From Actinokineospora bangkokensis (GTDB taxonomy: Bacteria > Actinomycetota > Actinomycetes > Mycobacteriales > Pseudonocardiaceae), in assembly GCF_001940455.1 (NCBI RefSeq), contig NZ_MKQR01000007.1:147378-211377 (forward strand): 64,000 bases of DNA. Reading direction: 5' to 3'. A program made the position numbers and the translations under genes. The notes beneath the pieces are model-generated. The model had not been told where the DNA came from. It did no database searches and saw nothing but the letters and a program-made list of their open reading frames with translations. This document shows positions 17,871 to 28,230 of the stretch, piece by piece. Every line of letters begins with the position of its first letter. Positions within the stretch are counted from its first letter, which is position 1.

Positions 17871-19352
17871 GTGGACGACCTGACGGTGGCGCTGGGCACC
17901 GGGGCGGCCGTGCTGCTGGTCGCGGTGCTCGCGGTGCGGTTCTCGGTCCGCCTCGGACTGCCGTCGCTGCTGCTGTACCTGGGGATCGGCGTGCTGCTCG
18001 GCGAGGCGGGGCTGGGCATCCAGTTCTCCGACGCCACCCTCACCGAGGCGCTCGGGCTCGCCGCCCTGGTCATGATCCTCACCGAGGGCGGGCTCACGAC
18101 CCGCTGGGCCGAGGTCCGGCCCGCGCTCTGGCCGGGCGTCGCACTGTCCACAGTGGCCGTCGGCATCTCCATCGGGGTCACCGGCCTCGGCCTGCACCTG
18201 GTGCTCGGCTTCGACTGGCGGCTGGCCCTGCTCTGGGGCGCGGTGCTCGCCTCCACCGACGCCGCCGCGGTGTTCAGCGTGCTGCGCAACCTCTCGGTCA
18301 CCCGCAGGCTGGTCGGCTCGCTGGAGCTGGAGTCGGGCCTCAACGACGCGCCCAGCTACATCGCCGTGGTGGTGCTGGCCTCCACCGACCCGGTCAGCTG
18401 GTCGCTGCCCGGCCTGCTGGTCTACGAACTGCTGGCGGGCCTGGCCATCGGCGTCGGCCTGGGCTGGCTGGGCGCCCAGGCGCTGCGCCGCGCTGCCCTG
18501 CCCGCCACCGGCCTCTACCCGCTGGCCACCGTCGCGGTGTGCGTGCTCGCCTTCGCCTGCGGGCAGGGCGCGCACGCCTCCGGCCTGCTCGCCGCCTACG
18601 TCGCGGGCCTGGTGCTGGGCAACTCCAAGCTGCCGCACCGCGCCGACACCGTCTCCTTCGCCGAGGGGCTGGGCTGGTTGGCCCAGATCGGCCTCTTCGT
18701 CCTCTTGGGACTGTTCGCCTCGCCGTCGCGGTTGCTGGAGGCGGTGATCCCCGGCCTGGTGGCGGGCGCCCTGCTGCTCTTGCTGGCCCGGCCGCTGTCG
18801 GTGCTGGTGTCGGTGGCGCCGTTCCGCATGCCGTGGCGGGAGCAGGCGTTCCTGTCCTGGGCGGGGTTGCGCGGCGCCGTGCCCATCGTGCTGGCCATGA
18901 TCCCGCTGTCGGAGGGCGTGCCGGGCGCCCAGCAGCTCGTCGACGCGGTGTTCGTCCTGGTGGTCGTGCTGACCCTGGTGCAGGGCACCACGCTGGGCCT
19001 GCTGGCCAGGGTGCTGGGGCTCGACTCCGGCGCCCAGCCCAAGGAGGTCGACGTCGACGTCGCCACCCTCGACGAGCTCAACGCCGAACTGCTCCAGGTC
19101 ACCATCCCGGAGGGCTCCAAGCTGCACGGCGTCTACCTGACCGAGCTGCGCCTGCCCCCGGGGGCCACGGTCAGCCTGGTGGCCCGCGGCGGCGGCGCCT
19201 TCACCCCCGTGCCCACCACCCGGTTGCAAGAGCACGACCAAGTGCTCGTGGTGACCACGCAGGACGCGCGCGCCGCCACGGAGAAGCGCATCCGCGCGGT
19301 CGACCGGGCGGGCCGCTTCGCCAAGTGGCGCGGGGAGACCGGCGCGGGCTGA
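17871..19352 (+). CDS. K+(Na+)/H+ antiporter with TrkA-C domain (CPA1, NhaP2/CvrA-like)
   Basis: 493-aa membrane antiporter. Twelve to thirteen helices (about 5-390) form the Na+/H+ exchanger domain; LASTDAAAVFSVLRN (about 127) and ELESGLNDAPSYI (about 155) hold the conserved acidic residues of the family. A cytoplasmic RCK_C/TrkA_C domain follows (about 410-480), which usually binds nucleotides and regulates transport. It probably exports K+ or Na+ for pH and osmotic control. GTG 17871 has GGAGG 6 nt upstream; the ATG at 17867 is out of frame. Confidence 0.88.
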   Translation: MDDLTVALGTGAAVLLVAVLAVRFSVRLGLPSLLLYLGIGVLLGEAGLGIQFSDATLTEALGLAALVMILTEGGLTTRWAEVRPALWPGVALSTVAVGISIGVTGLGLHLVLGFDWRLALLWGAVLASTDAAAVFSVLRNLSVTRRLVGSLELESGLNDAPSYIAVVVLASTDPVSWSLPGLLVYELLAGLAIGVGLGWLGAQALRRAALPATGLYPLATVAVCVLAFACGQGAHASGLLAAYVAGLVLGNSKLPHRADTVSFAEGLGWLAQIGLFVLLGLFASPSRLLEAVIPGLVAGALLLLLARPLSVLVSVAPFRMPWREQAFLSWAGLRGAVPIVLAMIPLSEGVPGAQQLVDAVFVLVVVLTLVQGTTLGLLARVLGLDSGAQPKEVDVDVATLDELNAELLQVTIPEGSKLHGVYLTELRLPPGATVSLVARGGGAFTPVPTTRLQEHDQVLVVTTQDARAATEKRIRAVDRAGRFAKWRGETGAG

Positions 19353-19435
19353 GCGGGTGTGGGCCGCGTCGCAGGTGTCCCAGACGGTGGGCGCGGGGTT
19401 TGCGGCGCCCGCCGGGGTGCGGTTATGGTCTGTCG

Positions 19436-19560
19436 CAAGGTCATGAGCGCCAGCGTCAAACCCCGGTTTGCTGGCCGGCAACCCTCCTCCGCGGTGGGGT
19501 GCCCCGGGTGAAGACCTGGTCCACCCGCACGTGGTGGGCAAGCGCGGACCCACCTCGCAC
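19436..19560 (+). promoter_or_regulatory. SAM-IV riboswitch aptamer
   Basis: The segment from GGTCATGAGCGCCAGCGTCAA (19439 on) through CTGGCCGGCAACCCTCC and GGTGGGGTGCCCCGGGTGAAGACC matches the core of the actinobacterial SAM-IV class. The closing helix is AGGTC (19438-19442) with GACCT (19513-19517). A 3' hairpin region with GTCC/GGAC follows, as expected for the SAM-IV pseudoknot module. It lies directly upstream of the class V aminotransferase gene. Call rests on sequence recognition, not a covariance search. Confidence 0.88.
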
Positions 19561-19562
19561 GG

Positions 19563-19586
19563 CCAGGGTCCCGGAGACCCTGGAGG
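19563..19586 (+). promoter_or_regulatory. Hairpin covering the ribosome site (SAM-IV expression platform)
   Basis: Perfect 8-bp stem CCAGGGTC / GACCCTGG (19563-19570 and 19576-19583) with a 5-nt loop. The 3' arm includes the first bases of GGAGG (19582-19586), the ribosome site of the GTG at 19592. This suggests control of translation rather than transcription termination; the switching partner is not resolved by eye. Confidence 0.6.
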
Positions 19587-19591
19587 TTGTC

Positions 19592-20935
19592 GTGACCGCC
19601 GTCCTTCCCCCGCAGACCGCCGTGTCCGTCCCGCCGGTCGTCGGCGCCCGCCTGGAGGTCCCGCTCGTCGACGGGACCCGGGTGCGCTACGCCAACCTCG
19701 ACCACGCCGCGAGCGCCCCGGCCCTGGAGGCCGTGCGCGACGCCGTGGACGAGCTGCTGCCCTGGTACGCCAGCGTGCACCGCGGCGCGGGCTTCGCCTC
19801 CCAGGTCTGCACCCGCGTCCACGAGCAGGCCCGCGCCGTGCTGCGCCGGTTCGTCGGCGCCCGCCCGACCGACGCGGTGGTGTTCACCCGCAACACCACC
19901 GACAGCCTGAACCTGCTCGCCAGGGCCGTCCCCCGGGGCACGGCGGTGGTGCTGTTCGACACCGAGCACCACGCCGCGCTGCTGCCCTGGCGCGGCCCCG
20001 CCGTGCGCCGCCTGCGCACCCCGGCAGGCAGCGGTGACGCCGTGCTCGCCCTCGACCGCGCCCTGGCGGAGGCCCCGGTCGGGCCCCGGCTGGTCGTGCT
20101 CACCGCCGCCTCCAACGTCACCGGCGAGGTCTGGCCGGTGGCCGAGCTGGCCGCGGTCGCCCGCAGGCACGGCGCCCGGATCGCCCTCGACGCCGCCCAG
20201 CTCGCCCCGCACCGCCGGGTCGACATCGGCGCGCTCGACGTCGACTGGGTGGCGCTGTCCGGCCACAAGCTCTACGCCCCCTACGGCGCGGGCGCGCTGG
20301 TCGGGCGCGGCGACTGGCTGCGCGCGGCCGAGCCCTACCTGGTCGGCGGCGGGGCCACGGCCGCGGTGTCCGAGCGCGGCGAGCAGGTGTCGGTGTCCTG
20401 GGTGCCCGGCGCCGAGCGGCACGAGGCCGGGTCGCCCAACGTCGTCGGCGTGCACGCGCTGGCCACCGCCTGCGAGGTCCTGGGCAGGCAGTTCGACGGC
20501 GTCGTCGAGCACGAGCGGGCGCTGCTGCGGCAGCTGCGGGCGGGGCTGGCCGCGGTGCCGGGGCTGCGCGAGCTGGCGCTGTTCGGCGCCGACCACGACC
20601 GCGTGGGCGTCGTCAGCTTCACCGTCGACGGCCTCGACTCCGGCCTGGTCGCCGCCGTGCTGTCGGCCGAGCACGGCATCGGGGTGCGCGACGGGCTGTT
20701 CTGCGCGCACGTCGCCACCGCCCGCCTGCTCGGGCGCGCGGGCAGCCACGAGCGGCGCGCGGTGCGGGTGAGCGTCGGCCTGGGCACCACCGCCGAGCAC
20801 GTCGACCGGCTCGTCGGCGCGCTGCGCTCGCTGGTGGCCGACGGGCCCGCCGCCGAGTACGCCCTCGTCGACGGCCGCTGGGCCCCGGTCGACGACCCGC
20901 GGCCGCTGCCCCCGTTCGTGCACGAGGTGCGCTGA
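19592..20935 (+). CDS. Class V aminotransferase, cysteine desulfurase-like, SAM-IV controlled
   Basis: 447-aa fold-type I PLP enzyme. K226 in LSGHKLYAPYG is the Schiff-base lysine, ANLDHAASAP and FTRNTTDSLN are the N-terminal and phosphate-loop motifs, and LDAAQLAPHRR contains the PLP-contacting Asp/Gln. SufS/CsdA and NifS relatives mobilise sulfur from cysteine. A SAM-responsive leader links this enzyme to sulfur amino acid metabolism, perhaps cysteine/homocysteine handling, but the substrate is not evident. The C-terminal extension (SAEYALVDGRW) is an added feature. GTG 19592 follows GGAGG. Confidence 0.85.
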   Translation: MTAVLPPQTAVSVPPVVGARLEVPLVDGTRVRYANLDHAASAPALEAVRDAVDELLPWYASVHRGAGFASQVCTRVHEQARAVLRRFVGARPTDAVVFTRNTTDSLNLLARAVPRGTAVVLFDTEHHAALLPWRGPAVRRLRTPAGSGDAVLALDRALAEAPVGPRLVVLTAASNVTGEVWPVAELAAVARRHGARIALDAAQLAPHRRVDIGALDVDWVALSGHKLYAPYGAGALVGRGDWLRAAEPYLVGGGATAAVSERGEQVSVSWVPGAERHEAGSPNVVGVHALATACEVLGRQFDGVVEHERALLRQLRAGLAAVPGLRELALFGADHDRVGVVSFTVDGLDSGLVAAVLSAEHGIGVRDGLFCAHVATARLLGRAGSHERRAVRVSVGLGTTAEHVDRLVGALRSLVADGPAAEYALVDGRWAPVDDPRPLPPFVHEVR

Positions 20936-20969
20936 CCGGTCGCGACCCGCCACCGTGGACAATGGGTCC

Positions 20970-21551
20970 GTGAGCGGTGAGGGAACGGACCGGGACGGGT
21001 CGGCGGCGCTGCCGCCGCGCAGGGGCATCCTGCTGGCGGGCACGGCGCTGCTGGTGTACGCGCTGGACCTGGTCACGAAGGTGCTGGCGACGGCCAACCT
21101 GGAGGGGCGGCCGCCGGTGCGGGTGCTCGGCGGGCTGGTCTACCTGGACCTGGTGCGCAACCCGGGGGCGGCCTTCTCGATGGCCACCGGGATGACCTGG
21201 GTGCTGACGCTGGTGGCCATCGGCGTCGTGGTCGCGATCGTGTGGATCGTGCCGAAGCTGCGGTCGGTGGGCTGGGCGATCGGCCTGGGCCTGGTGCTCG
21301 CGGGCGCCCTGGGCAACCTCACCGACCGGCTGTTCCGCGCGCCCGGCGCGTTCGAGGGCCACGTCGTCGACTTCGTGTCGGTGTTCGGCCCCGGCGGGCA
21401 GTACTTCCCGGTGTTCAACGTCGCCGACTCCGGCATCAGCGTCGGCGGGGTGCTGATCGTGCTGCTGGCCGTCCTCGGCCGCGAGTACGACGGCACGCTG
21501 ACCAAGACCAAGAAGCAGCGCGCGCAGGAGCAGGAGGCCGCCGGTGAGTGA
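20970..21551 (+). CDS. lspA: Lipoprotein signal peptidase (signal peptidase II)
   Basis: 193-aa four-helix aspartic protease of the membrane that removes lipoprotein signal peptides after diacylglyceryl transfer. Catalytic pair D119 (GNLTDRL) and D153 (FNVADSG) are present, as is the NPGAAFS motif. GTG 20970 is favoured because GACAAT (20958-20963) sits 6 nt upstream, implying a leaderless transcript; GTG 20955 is in frame but would overlap that -10. The C-terminus overlaps the next gene by 8 nt. Confidence 0.94.
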   Translation: MSGEGTDRDGSAALPPRRGILLAGTALLVYALDLVTKVLATANLEGRPPVRVLGGLVYLDLVRNPGAAFSMATGMTWVLTLVAIGVVVAIVWIVPKLRSVGWAIGLGLVLAGALGNLTDRLFRAPGAFEGHVVDFVSVFGPGGQYFPVFNVADSGISVGGVLIVLLAVLGREYDGTLTKTKKQRAQEQEAAGE

Positions 21552-22473
21552 CACCCGCACCCTGCCCGTCCCCGACGGCCTCGACGGCATGCGCGTCGAC
21601 GCGGGCCTGTCCAAGCTGCTCGGCCTGTCGCGCACCGTCGTGGCCACCCTCGCCGAGTCCGGCGACGTGCTGGTCGACGGGCGCCCGGCGGGCAAGTCCG
21701 ACCGGCTGCTGGCGGGCAGCTGGCTGGAGGTCACCCTGCCCCAGCCCGAGCGCCCGGTGGAGGTCAAGGCCGTCGAGGTCCCCGGCCTGGTCGTGCTGTT
21801 CGAGGACGACGACGTGGTGGTCGTGGACAAGCCCGTCGGCGTGGCCGCCCACCCCAGCCCCGGCTGGAGCGGGCCCACCGTCATCGGCGGCCTGGCCGCG
21901 GCGGGCCTGCGCATCTCCACCTCGGGGGCGGCCGAGCGGCAGGGCGTGGTGCACCGCCTCGACGTGGGCACCACCGGTGTCATGGTGGTCGCCAAGAGCG
22001 AGCACGCCTACTCGGTGCTCAAGCGGGCGTTCAAGGAGCGCACCGTGGAGAAGCGCTACCACGCGCTGGTGCAGGGCCACCCGGACCCGAGCGTGGGCAC
22101 CATCGACGCGCCCATCGACCGGCACCCCCGCCACGACTACAAGTGGGCCGTCGTCGCGGGCGGCAAGCCCAGCGTCACCCACTACTCGACCATCGAGGCC
22201 TTCCGCGCCGCGTCGCTGCTCGACGTCAAGCTGGAGACGGGCCGCACGCACCAGATCCGCGTGCACTTCAGCGCCCTGCGCCACCCCTGCGTGGGGGACC
22301 TCACCTACGGCGCGGACCCCACCCTGGCCAAGCGGCTGCACCTGACCCGCCAGTGGCTGCACGCCCGCACCCTCGGCTTCCACCACCCCGCCGACGACCG
22401 GTGGGTGGAGTTCACCAGCGAGTACCCCGCCGACCTCGCGGCGGCCCTGCACACCCTGGGCGACGACCACTGA
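21544..22473 (+). CDS. RluA/RluD-family 23S rRNA pseudouridine synthase
   Basis: 309 aa. An N-terminal S4 RNA-binding domain (about 10-75) is followed by the pseudouridine synthase domain. Catalytic D140 lies in HRLDVGTTG, with [11 protein letters not shown] before and [13 protein letters not shown] after, all standard. Probably modifies helix 69 of 23S rRNA like RluD, but specificity is not provable by eye. Its start lies inside lspA, the standard lspA-rluD pairing. Confidence 0.92.
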   Translation: MSDTRTLPVPDGLDGMRVDAGLSKLLGLSRTVVATLAESGDVLVDGRPAGKSDRLLAGSWLEVTLPQPERPVEVKAVEVPGLVVLFEDDDVVVVDKPVGVAAHPSPGWSGPTVIGGLAAAGLRISTSGAAERQGVVHRLDVGTTGVMVVAKSEHAYSVLKRAFKERTVEKRYHALVQGHPDPSVGTIDAPIDRHPRHDYKWAVVAGGKPSVTHYSTIEAFRAASLLDVKLETGRTHQIRVHFSALRHPCVGDLTYGADPTLAKRLHLTRQWLHARTLGFHHPADDRWVEFTSEYPADLAAALHTLGDDH

Positions 22474-22558
22474 GCGGGTGACCTGGCGCGTCGCAGGTGC
22501 CGGGCGCGCCAGGTCCGGTTACCGTGGGGCCGCCGCACGCCCCCCTGGGAGGTCGCCC

Positions 22559-22783
22559 ATGAGCACGCCGGAGCAGGACCAGGTCGTCGACAGCACCGTC
22601 GACAGCACCGCCGCGCAGAGCGTCGTCGTCGGGGGTGTCATCGGCGGGCCCGCCACCGCCGACCCGGGCGACCCGGTCGCCCCGGCACCGGAGTACGACC
22701 GCGACCCGCCCACCTCACCGATCCCGGCGCAGCGCGCCGAGCCCAAGAAGGGCCTGCTCGCGCGCCTGTTCTCCCGCTCCTGA
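22559..22783 (+). CDS. Small hypothetical protein
   Basis: 74 aa, unrecognised. Acidic and Thr/Pro-rich over residues 1-60, then KKGLLARLFSRS, a short basic amphipathic helix that could contact membrane. No membrane span or enzyme motif. The ATG is supported by GGGAGG 7 nt upstream. It ends 6 bp before the convergent gene at 22790. Confidence 0.6.
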   Translation: MSTPEQDQVVDSTVDSTAAQSVVVGGVIGGPATADPGDPVAPAPEYDRDPPTSPIPAQRAEPKKGLLARLFSRS

Positions 22784-22789
22784 GCGCGG

Positions 22790-23842
22790 TCAGGCCTCCA
22801 CGGCCCAGGTGAGGGCGAGGTCTTCGGAGTCCGGCCTGGGCGTCCAGCGGACCGAGGTCACGGCCGTCTCCTCCGGGACCACGTAGACGGTGTGCCCGCC
22901 CGCGGTCTCCCCGGGCGCCACGCCGATGCGGTGCGGGGGTCGGGAGGACAGCGACACCGGGGCCTTGCCGATGGTCTCGCCGGAGGCGGTGACCAGGACC
23001 AGGTAGAGGTCGGGCAGGGTGCCGAAGGGCACCGTGCCGCGGTTGGTCAGCTCGGTGTGCACGACGATGGAGCGCTCGCCCTCCTGCAGGCGGTAGCCCG
23101 CCGCGGTGAACAGGTAGTCCGCCGGGTCGACGACCTCGACCAGGCGGACGGCCAGGCGCTCGCCCTCCAGGCCGGTCGTCTCCAGGGTCGCGCCCGCGAC
23201 GCCCTGGCGGCCCGCGGTGACCCGGGTGGTGGGCTGGGTGCGGTCGACCGGGGCGGTGGACGCGGGCGGCTGGTCGCCCCGGGCCCAGGTGGCGACCTGC
23301 GGCGGGCCCCAGGTGCTCATCGGCTCGTTGGTGACCTGGAACGGGCCGCTCGGCGGGTTGATCGCCTGGGTGGCGCCCTGGGCGGCGACGGCGTGGTTCA
23401 CCTGCTGGCTCTGCGCGGGGTGCACCGGCGGGGCCTGGGCGGGGAAGGGCTGGCTGGGCGGGCCGACGGGGGACTGGAAGGGCTGGCTCTGCGGGTTGAC
23501 CTGGTAGGGGCCGCTCTGCTGGCCGGGGTAGGACACCGGCTGCTGCGGGTAGGGCTGCTGGTGCGGCGGGGGGTACTGCTGCGGCTGCGGCGGGTAGGGG
23601 CCGGGCACCGGCGGGTAGCCGACTGGCGCCGCCTGCCTGGCCAGGGCCATCCGCAGGCCGTTCGGGTCGCACTCCACCCCGACGAGCAGGGGCAGCCCGG
23701 AGCCGGACAGCGCGACCAGGCGGGAGGCCACCTCGCGCGGGTCCATGCCCAGGCGCGCGGCGACCTCGTGCACCGCCGCCCTGCCCATCTCGGCGACCAC
23801 GCCGAGCAGGCGGGCGTCTACTGGATCGACCACGGGCAGCAC
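22790..23842 (-). CDS. Winged-helix (AsnC-type) protein with Pro/Gln-rich linker and beta-sandwich C-terminus
   Basis: 350 aa. Residues 5-65 resemble an Lrp/AsnC winged helix (DARLLGVVAEMGRAAVHEVAARLGMDPREVASRL). Residues about 75-190 are a low-complexity linker of Pro, Gln, Tyr and Ser. Residues 210-350 form a beta-rich domain like DUF4352/telokin-type Ig folds (LTNRGTVPFGTLPDLYLVLVT). No signal peptide or membrane span, so it should be cytoplasmic. The combination of a DNA-binding head with an Ig-like tail is unusual. It could be a regulator, but no ligand or target is visible. Confidence 0.7.
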   Translation of the reverse strand: MLPVVDPVDARLLGVVAEMGRAAVHEVAARLGMDPREVASRLVALSGSGLPLLVGVECDPNGLRMALARQAAPVGYPPVPGPYPPQPQQYPPPHQQPYPQQPVSYPGQQSGPYQVNPQSQPFQSPVGPPSQPFPAQAPPVHPAQSQQVNHAVAAQGATQAINPPSGPFQVTNEPMSTWGPPQVATWARGDQPPASTAPVDRTQPTTRVTAGRQGVAGATLETTGLEGERLAVRLVEVVDPADYLFTAAGYRLQEGERSIVVHTELTNRGTVPFGTLPDLYLVLVTASGETIGKAPVSLSSRPPHRIGVAPGETAGGHTVYVVPEETAVTSVRWTPRPDSEDLALTWAVEA

Positions 23843-23931
23843 GCTACCCGGTCGACCGGGGCACCGCGCCGGAAGCCGGTGCCGACACGGGCATGATCAC
23901 GACCCACCCGCGCCCGCGGCGGGACCGGTGC

Positions 23932-24558
23932 TCACGCCACCAGCAGGGCGGGGTGGCGCGGGTCGTCGGCGCGGACGCCGGTGCCCGCGGCGCGCAGCGG
24001 GTCCACCTCGTCCTCGTAGCGGGCGAAGGCGGGCAGCGCCCAGTGCTCCTCGGCGGCCAGCCGCCGGGCCAGGGCCGCGGGGGAGAGCCACAGGTGCACC
24101 GACAGCTCGTGCGGCAGGCCGCGGCCCAGCAGCAGCTCCCCGTCGAGCACCAGCACGCCACCGGGCGGCAGCACCGCGTAGTCGGCCCGGGTGGCCCGGT
24201 CGGCGGCGGCGTCCCACAGCGACGGCAGGACGCGGCCGGTGCCGCCCGGGTCGAGCGGGTCGAGCACCTCCCGGCGCAGCGCCCCCTCGTCCAGCCACAG
24301 GTCGAGGCGGGCGTCCGGGTCCTGCTTGCCGTGCTCGAAGCGCAGCGAGGCCGGGCGCAGGAAGTCGGCCGCGCGCACCCGCAGCACGGGGTGGCCGAGC
24401 ACCCGCAGCGGTTCCACCAGCGCCGCCGCGAGGTCCCCCGTCCCGGCGGGCGGGGCGCCGTCGACGAGCAGCCGCGTCCAGCCGCCGCGTCCGCGCGCGG
24501 CGACCGCGTCGACCAGCCGCTCGACGAGCGCGTCGGGGGACACCGGGCGGAAGCGCAT
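23932..24558 (-). CDS. Uridine kinase-like protein with degenerate P-loop
   Basis: 208 aa related to the uridine kinase/phosphoribulokinase P-loop group of actinobacteria. The Walker A position reads [18 protein letters not shown] (about 30-47), lacking the Lys-Ser/Thr of GxxxxGK[ST]. Later motifs ([39 protein letters not shown]) follow the kinase pattern. Catalysis is therefore uncertain. The ATG at 24558 is preceded on the minus strand by an AT-rich stretch. Divergent from dnaE with about 100 bp between starts. Confidence 0.72.
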   Translation of the reverse strand: MRFRPVSPDALVERLVDAVAARGRGGWTRLLVDGAPPAGTGDLAAALVEPLRVLGHPVLRVRAADFLRPASLRFEHGKQDPDARLDLWLDEGALRREVLDPLDPGGTGRVLPSLWDAAADRATRADYAVLPPGGVLVLDGELLLGRGLPHELSVHLWLSPAALARRLAAEEHWALPAFARYEDEVDPLRAAGTGVRADDPRHPALLVA

Positions 24559-24658
24559 GGTGGTTGTTGTATCAGCTTTCCGGATACCGCAAAGGGTCCG
24601 CGGACACGCGCCTCCCCAATGCGGCGGGCTGTCGGCCCCCATCGCTAGGGTGTTCGAC

Positions 24659-27600
24659 GTGGCCGACTCCTTCGCTCATCTGCACGTGCACACCGAGTAC
24701 TCGATGCTCGACGGGGCGGCCAAGCTCAAGGACATGTTCGCCGAGTGCGAGCGGCTGGGGATGGACTCGGTGGCGATCACCGACCACGGCCACACCAACG
24801 GCATCTACGACTTCTTCAAGCAGGCCAAGGGCGCCGGGATCAAGCCCATCCTGGGCATCGAGGCCTACGTCGCGCCCGCCTCGCGGTTCACCAAGGACCG
24901 GGTCCGCTGGGGCGACCCCGGGCAGAAGTCCGACGACGTCTCGGGTTCCGGTGCCTACACCCACCAGACCATCTGGGCGCGCAACGCCACCGGCCTGGGC
25001 AACCTGATGAAGCTGTCCAGCCGCGCGTCGCTGGAGGGGCAGCTGGGCAAGTGGCCGCGGATGGACCGGGAGCTGATCGCGGAGCTGTCCGACGGGCTGA
25101 TGGCCACCACCGGCTGCCCGTCCGGCGAGGTGCAGACCCGGCTGCGGCTCGGCCAGGACGCCGAGGCCTACGAGGCCGCCGCGGCCTGGCAGGAGATCTA
25201 CGGCAAGGAGCACTTCTTCGTCGAGCTGATGGACCACGGGCTGGAGATCGAGAAGCGGGTGCGCACCGGGCTGGTGGACATCGCCCGCAGGCTCAACATC
25301 CCGTTCGTGGTCACCAACGACTCGCACTACACGTTCAAGGAGGACAGCTCCTCCCACGACGCGCTGCTGTGCGTGCAGACCGGCAAGACGCTGCAGGACC
25401 CGACCCGGTTCAAGTTCGACGGCGACGGCTACTACCTCAAGTCCCCGGACGAGATGCGCGCGGTCGACGCCTCCGACCCGTGGCAGGAGGGGTGCCGCAA
25501 CACCCTGCTGGTGGCCGAGAAGGTCGACCCCGCCGGGATGTTCGAGTTCCGCAACCTCATGCCGCGCTTCCCGATCCCCGAGGGCAAGACCGAGGACGAG
25601 TTCTTCCGCGAGCAGGTGTGGGCGGGCATGCGCCGCCGGTTCCCCGAGGGCATCGACGAGCGCCACCGCGACCAGGTCGAGTTCGAGATCGGCGTCATCA
25701 CCCAGATGGGCTTCCCGGCCTACTTCCTCGTGGTGGCCGACCTGATCGGCTGGGCCAAGTCCAACGGCATCCGGGTCGGCCCCGGCCGCGGGTCGGCCGC
25801 GGGCGCGCTGATCGCCTACGCGCTGGGCATCACCGACCTCGACCCGCTGGCGCACGGGCTGATCTTCGAGCGGTTCCTCAACCCCGACCGGGTCAGCCCG
25901 CCCGACATCGACATCGACTTCGACGAGCGCCGCCGCGGCGACGTCATCCGCTACACCACCGAGAAGTGGGGCGCGGACAAGGTCGCCCAGGTGATCACCT
26001 TCGGCACCATCAAGGCCAAGGCGGCCATCAAGGACTCGGCCAGGGTGCTCTACGGCCAGCCCGGCTACGCCATCGCCGACAAGATCTCCAAGACCTACCC
26101 GCCCGCGGTGATGGCCAAGGACATCCCGCTCAACGGGCTGTTCGACCCGCAGCACAAGCGCTACGCCGAGGCCACCGAGATCCGCGCGCTCTACGAGCAG
26201 GACCCGCAGGTCAAGGAGATCATCGACACCGGCCGCGGCCTGGAGGGCCTGATCCGCAACGCGGGCGTGCACGCCTGCGCGGTCATCCTGTCCGCCGAGC
26301 CGCTGATGGACACCATCCCGCTGTGGAAGCGGCCGCAGGACGGCGCGATCATCACCCAGTTCGACTACCCGACGTGCGAGTCGCTGGGCCTGCTCAAGAT
26401 GGACTTCCTTGGCCTGCGCAACCTCACCGTCATCGACGACGCGCTGCGCAACATCGAGACCAACGGCAAGCCGGTGCCGGACCTGGAGACCCTGGGCCTG
26501 GAGGACAAGCCCACCTACGAACTGCTCTCCCGCGGCGACACCCTGGGGGTGTTCCAGCTCGACGGCGGGCCCATGCGCGACCTGCTGCGGCTGATGCGCC
26601 CGGACAACTTCGAGGACATCTCCGCGGTCGGCGCGCTGTACCGGCCGGGCCCGATGGGCGCCAAGTCGCACACGAACTACGCGCTGCGCAAGAACAAGCA
26701 GCAGGAGATCACCCCGATCCACCCGGCGCTCGCTGAGCCGCTGGAGGACATCCTCGGCACGACCTACGGCCTGATCGTCTACCAGGAGCAGGTCATGGCG
26801 ATCGCGCAGAAGCTGGCGGGCTACACGCTCGGCCAAGCGGACCTGCTGCGCCGGGCGATGGGCAAGAAGAAGAAGGAGGTGCTGGACGCGGAGTTCGTCA
26901 ACTTCTCCGGCGGCATGGAGAAGAACGGCTACCCCAAGGACGCGATCAAGACCCTGTGGGACATCCTCGTCCCGTTCGCCGACTACGCGTTCAACAAGGC
27001 GCACTCGGCCGCCTACGGGCTGGTGTCGTACTGGACGGCCTACCTCAAGGCGAACTACCCCGCCGAGTACATGGCCGCGCTGCTGACCTCCGTGCGCGAC
27101 GACAAGGACAAGGCCGCGGTCTACCTGGCCGAGTGCCGCAAGATGGGCATCACCGTCCTGCCGCCGGACGTCAACGAGTCGGAGAAGAACTTCGCCCCGG
27201 TCGGCGACGACATCCGCTTCGGCCTCGGCGCGATCCGCAACGTCGGCGCGAACGTCGTCGACTCGATCATCAAGGCGCGCACGGACAAGGGCGAGTTCGT
27301 CGACTTCTCCGACTACCTGCGCAAGGTCGACCAGGCCGCGTGCAACAAGAAGGTCGTCGAGTCGCTGGTCAAGGCGGGCGCGTTCGACTCGCTCAAGCAC
27401 CCGCGCAAGGGCCTGTTCCTCATCCACACCGACGCCATCGACGCGGTGATGGAGACGAAGAAGGCCGAGGCGGTCGGCCAGTTCGACCTGTTCGGCTCCG
27501 GCGGCGGCGACGAGGGCGACAGCGCCTCCAGCGTCTTCGACGTCCGGGTGCCCGACGAGTTCTGGGAGTCCAAGCACCAGTTGGCCCTGGAGCGGGAGAT

Positions 27601-28195
27601 GCTGGGCCTCTACGTCTCCGGCCACCCGCTCAACGGCGTCGAGCACATCCTCACCGCGCAGTCGGACAGCTCGATCCCGGCGATCCTGGAGGGCAGCGTC
27701 CCCGACGGCGCCCAGGTCGTGCTCGGCGGCATCCTCGCCTCGGTGAACCGGCGGGTGAACCGCAACGGCGAGCCGTGGGCCTCCGCGCAGCTGGAGGACC
27801 TGACCGGTGGCATCGAGGTGCTGTTCTTCCCCAAGACCTACGCGGTGGTGGGCATGGGGGTGCTCGAGGACGCCATCGTGCTGGTGAAGGCGCGGGTGGC
27901 CAAGCGCGACGACCGCACCTCGCTCATCGCCAACGACCTCGCGGTGCCGGACCTGTCCAACGCCGCGGGCGCGCCGTTCCGGCTGAGCATGGCGGCGACC
28001 AAGTGCACCCCGCCGCTGGTGGCCCAGCTCAAGGACGTGCTGGCCGGGCACCCGGGCAGCACCGAGGTGCACCTCAAGCTCATCAACGGCCCGCGGCAGA
28101 CGCTGCTCAAGCTCGACGACGCGCTGCGGGTCAACCCGTCGCCGTCGCTGATGGGCGACCTCAAGGCGCTGCTGGGCCCCGGCTGCCTGTCCTGA
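24659..28195 (+). CDS. dnaE: DNA polymerase III alpha subunit (DnaE1)
   Basis: 1178-aa replicative C-family polymerase. N-terminal PHP domain starts [14 protein letters not shown] and, in actinobacteria, can carry proofreading activity. The palm has the catalytic Asp triplet in PDIDIDFDE (D416, D418, D420). Finger, helix-hairpin-helix and OB-fold regions follow ([15 protein letters not shown] near 1023). GTG 24659 is chosen because TAGGGT (24646-24651) lies 7 nt upstream and the protein then begins right before the conserved PHP motif; GTG 24650 is also in frame but lies inside that -10. Length fits DnaE1. Confidence 0.97.
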   Translation: MADSFAHLHVHTEYSMLDGAAKLKDMFAECERLGMDSVAITDHGHTNGIYDFFKQAKGAGIKPILGIEAYVAPASRFTKDRVRWGDPGQKSDDVSGSGAYTHQTIWARNATGLGNLMKLSSRASLEGQLGKWPRMDRELIAELSDGLMATTGCPSGEVQTRLRLGQDAEAYEAAAAWQEIYGKEHFFVELMDHGLEIEKRVRTGLVDIARRLNIPFVVTNDSHYTFKEDSSSHDALLCVQTGKTLQDPTRFKFDGDGYYLKSPDEMRAVDASDPWQEGCRNTLLVAEKVDPAGMFEFRNLMPRFPIPEGKTEDEFFREQVWAGMRRRFPEGIDERHRDQVEFEIGVITQMGFPAYFLVVADLIGWAKSNGIRVGPGRGSAAGALIAYALGITDLDPLAHGLIFERFLNPDRVSPPDIDIDFDERRRGDVIRYTTEKWGADKVAQVITFGTIKAKAAIKDSARVLYGQPGYAIADKISKTYPPAVMAKDIPLNGLFDPQHKRYAEATEIRALYEQDPQVKEIIDTGRGLEGLIRNAGVHACAVILSAEPLMDTIPLWKRPQDGAIITQFDYPTCESLGLLKMDFLGLRNLTVIDDALRNIETNGKPVPDLETLGLEDKPTYELLSRGDTLGVFQLDGGPMRDLLRLMRPDNFEDISAVGALYRPGPMGAKSHTNYALRKNKQQEITPIHPALAEPLEDILGTTYGLIVYQEQVMAIAQKLAGYTLGQADLLRRAMGKKKKEVLDAEFVNFSGGMEKNGYPKDAIKTLWDILVPFADYAFNKAHSAAYGLVSYWTAYLKANYPAEYMAALLTSVRDDKDKAAVYLAECRKMGITVLPPDVNESEKNFAPVGDDIRFGLGAIRNVGANVVDSIIKARTDKGEFVDFSDYLRKVDQAACNKKVVESLVKAGAFDSLKHPRKGLFLIHTDAIDAVMETKKAEAVGQFDLFGSGGGDEGDSASSVFDVRVPDEFWESKHQLALEREMLGLYVSGHPLNGVEHILTAQSDSSIPAILEGSVPDGAQVVLGGILASVNRRVNRNGEPWASAQLEDLTGGIEVLFFPKTYAVVGMGVLEDAIVLVKARVAKRDDRTSLIANDLAVPDLSNAAGAPFRLSMAATKCTPPLVAQLKDVLAGHPGSTEVHLKLINGPRQTLLKLDDALRVNPSPSLMGDLKALLGPGCLS

Positions 28196-28230
28196 GCCGT
28201 CACCGCCGGTGACCGACCGGTCGCGGTACG

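Noticed and set aside
23440-23620. Intergenic repeat array
   Set aside because: Repetition here is the Pro/Gln/Tyr linker of the protein on the minus strand, within an intact reading frame.
24572-28072. 1166-aa minus-strand open frame antisense to dnaE
   Set aside because: Same GC-shadow effect; low-complexity product and a certain DnaE on the other strand.
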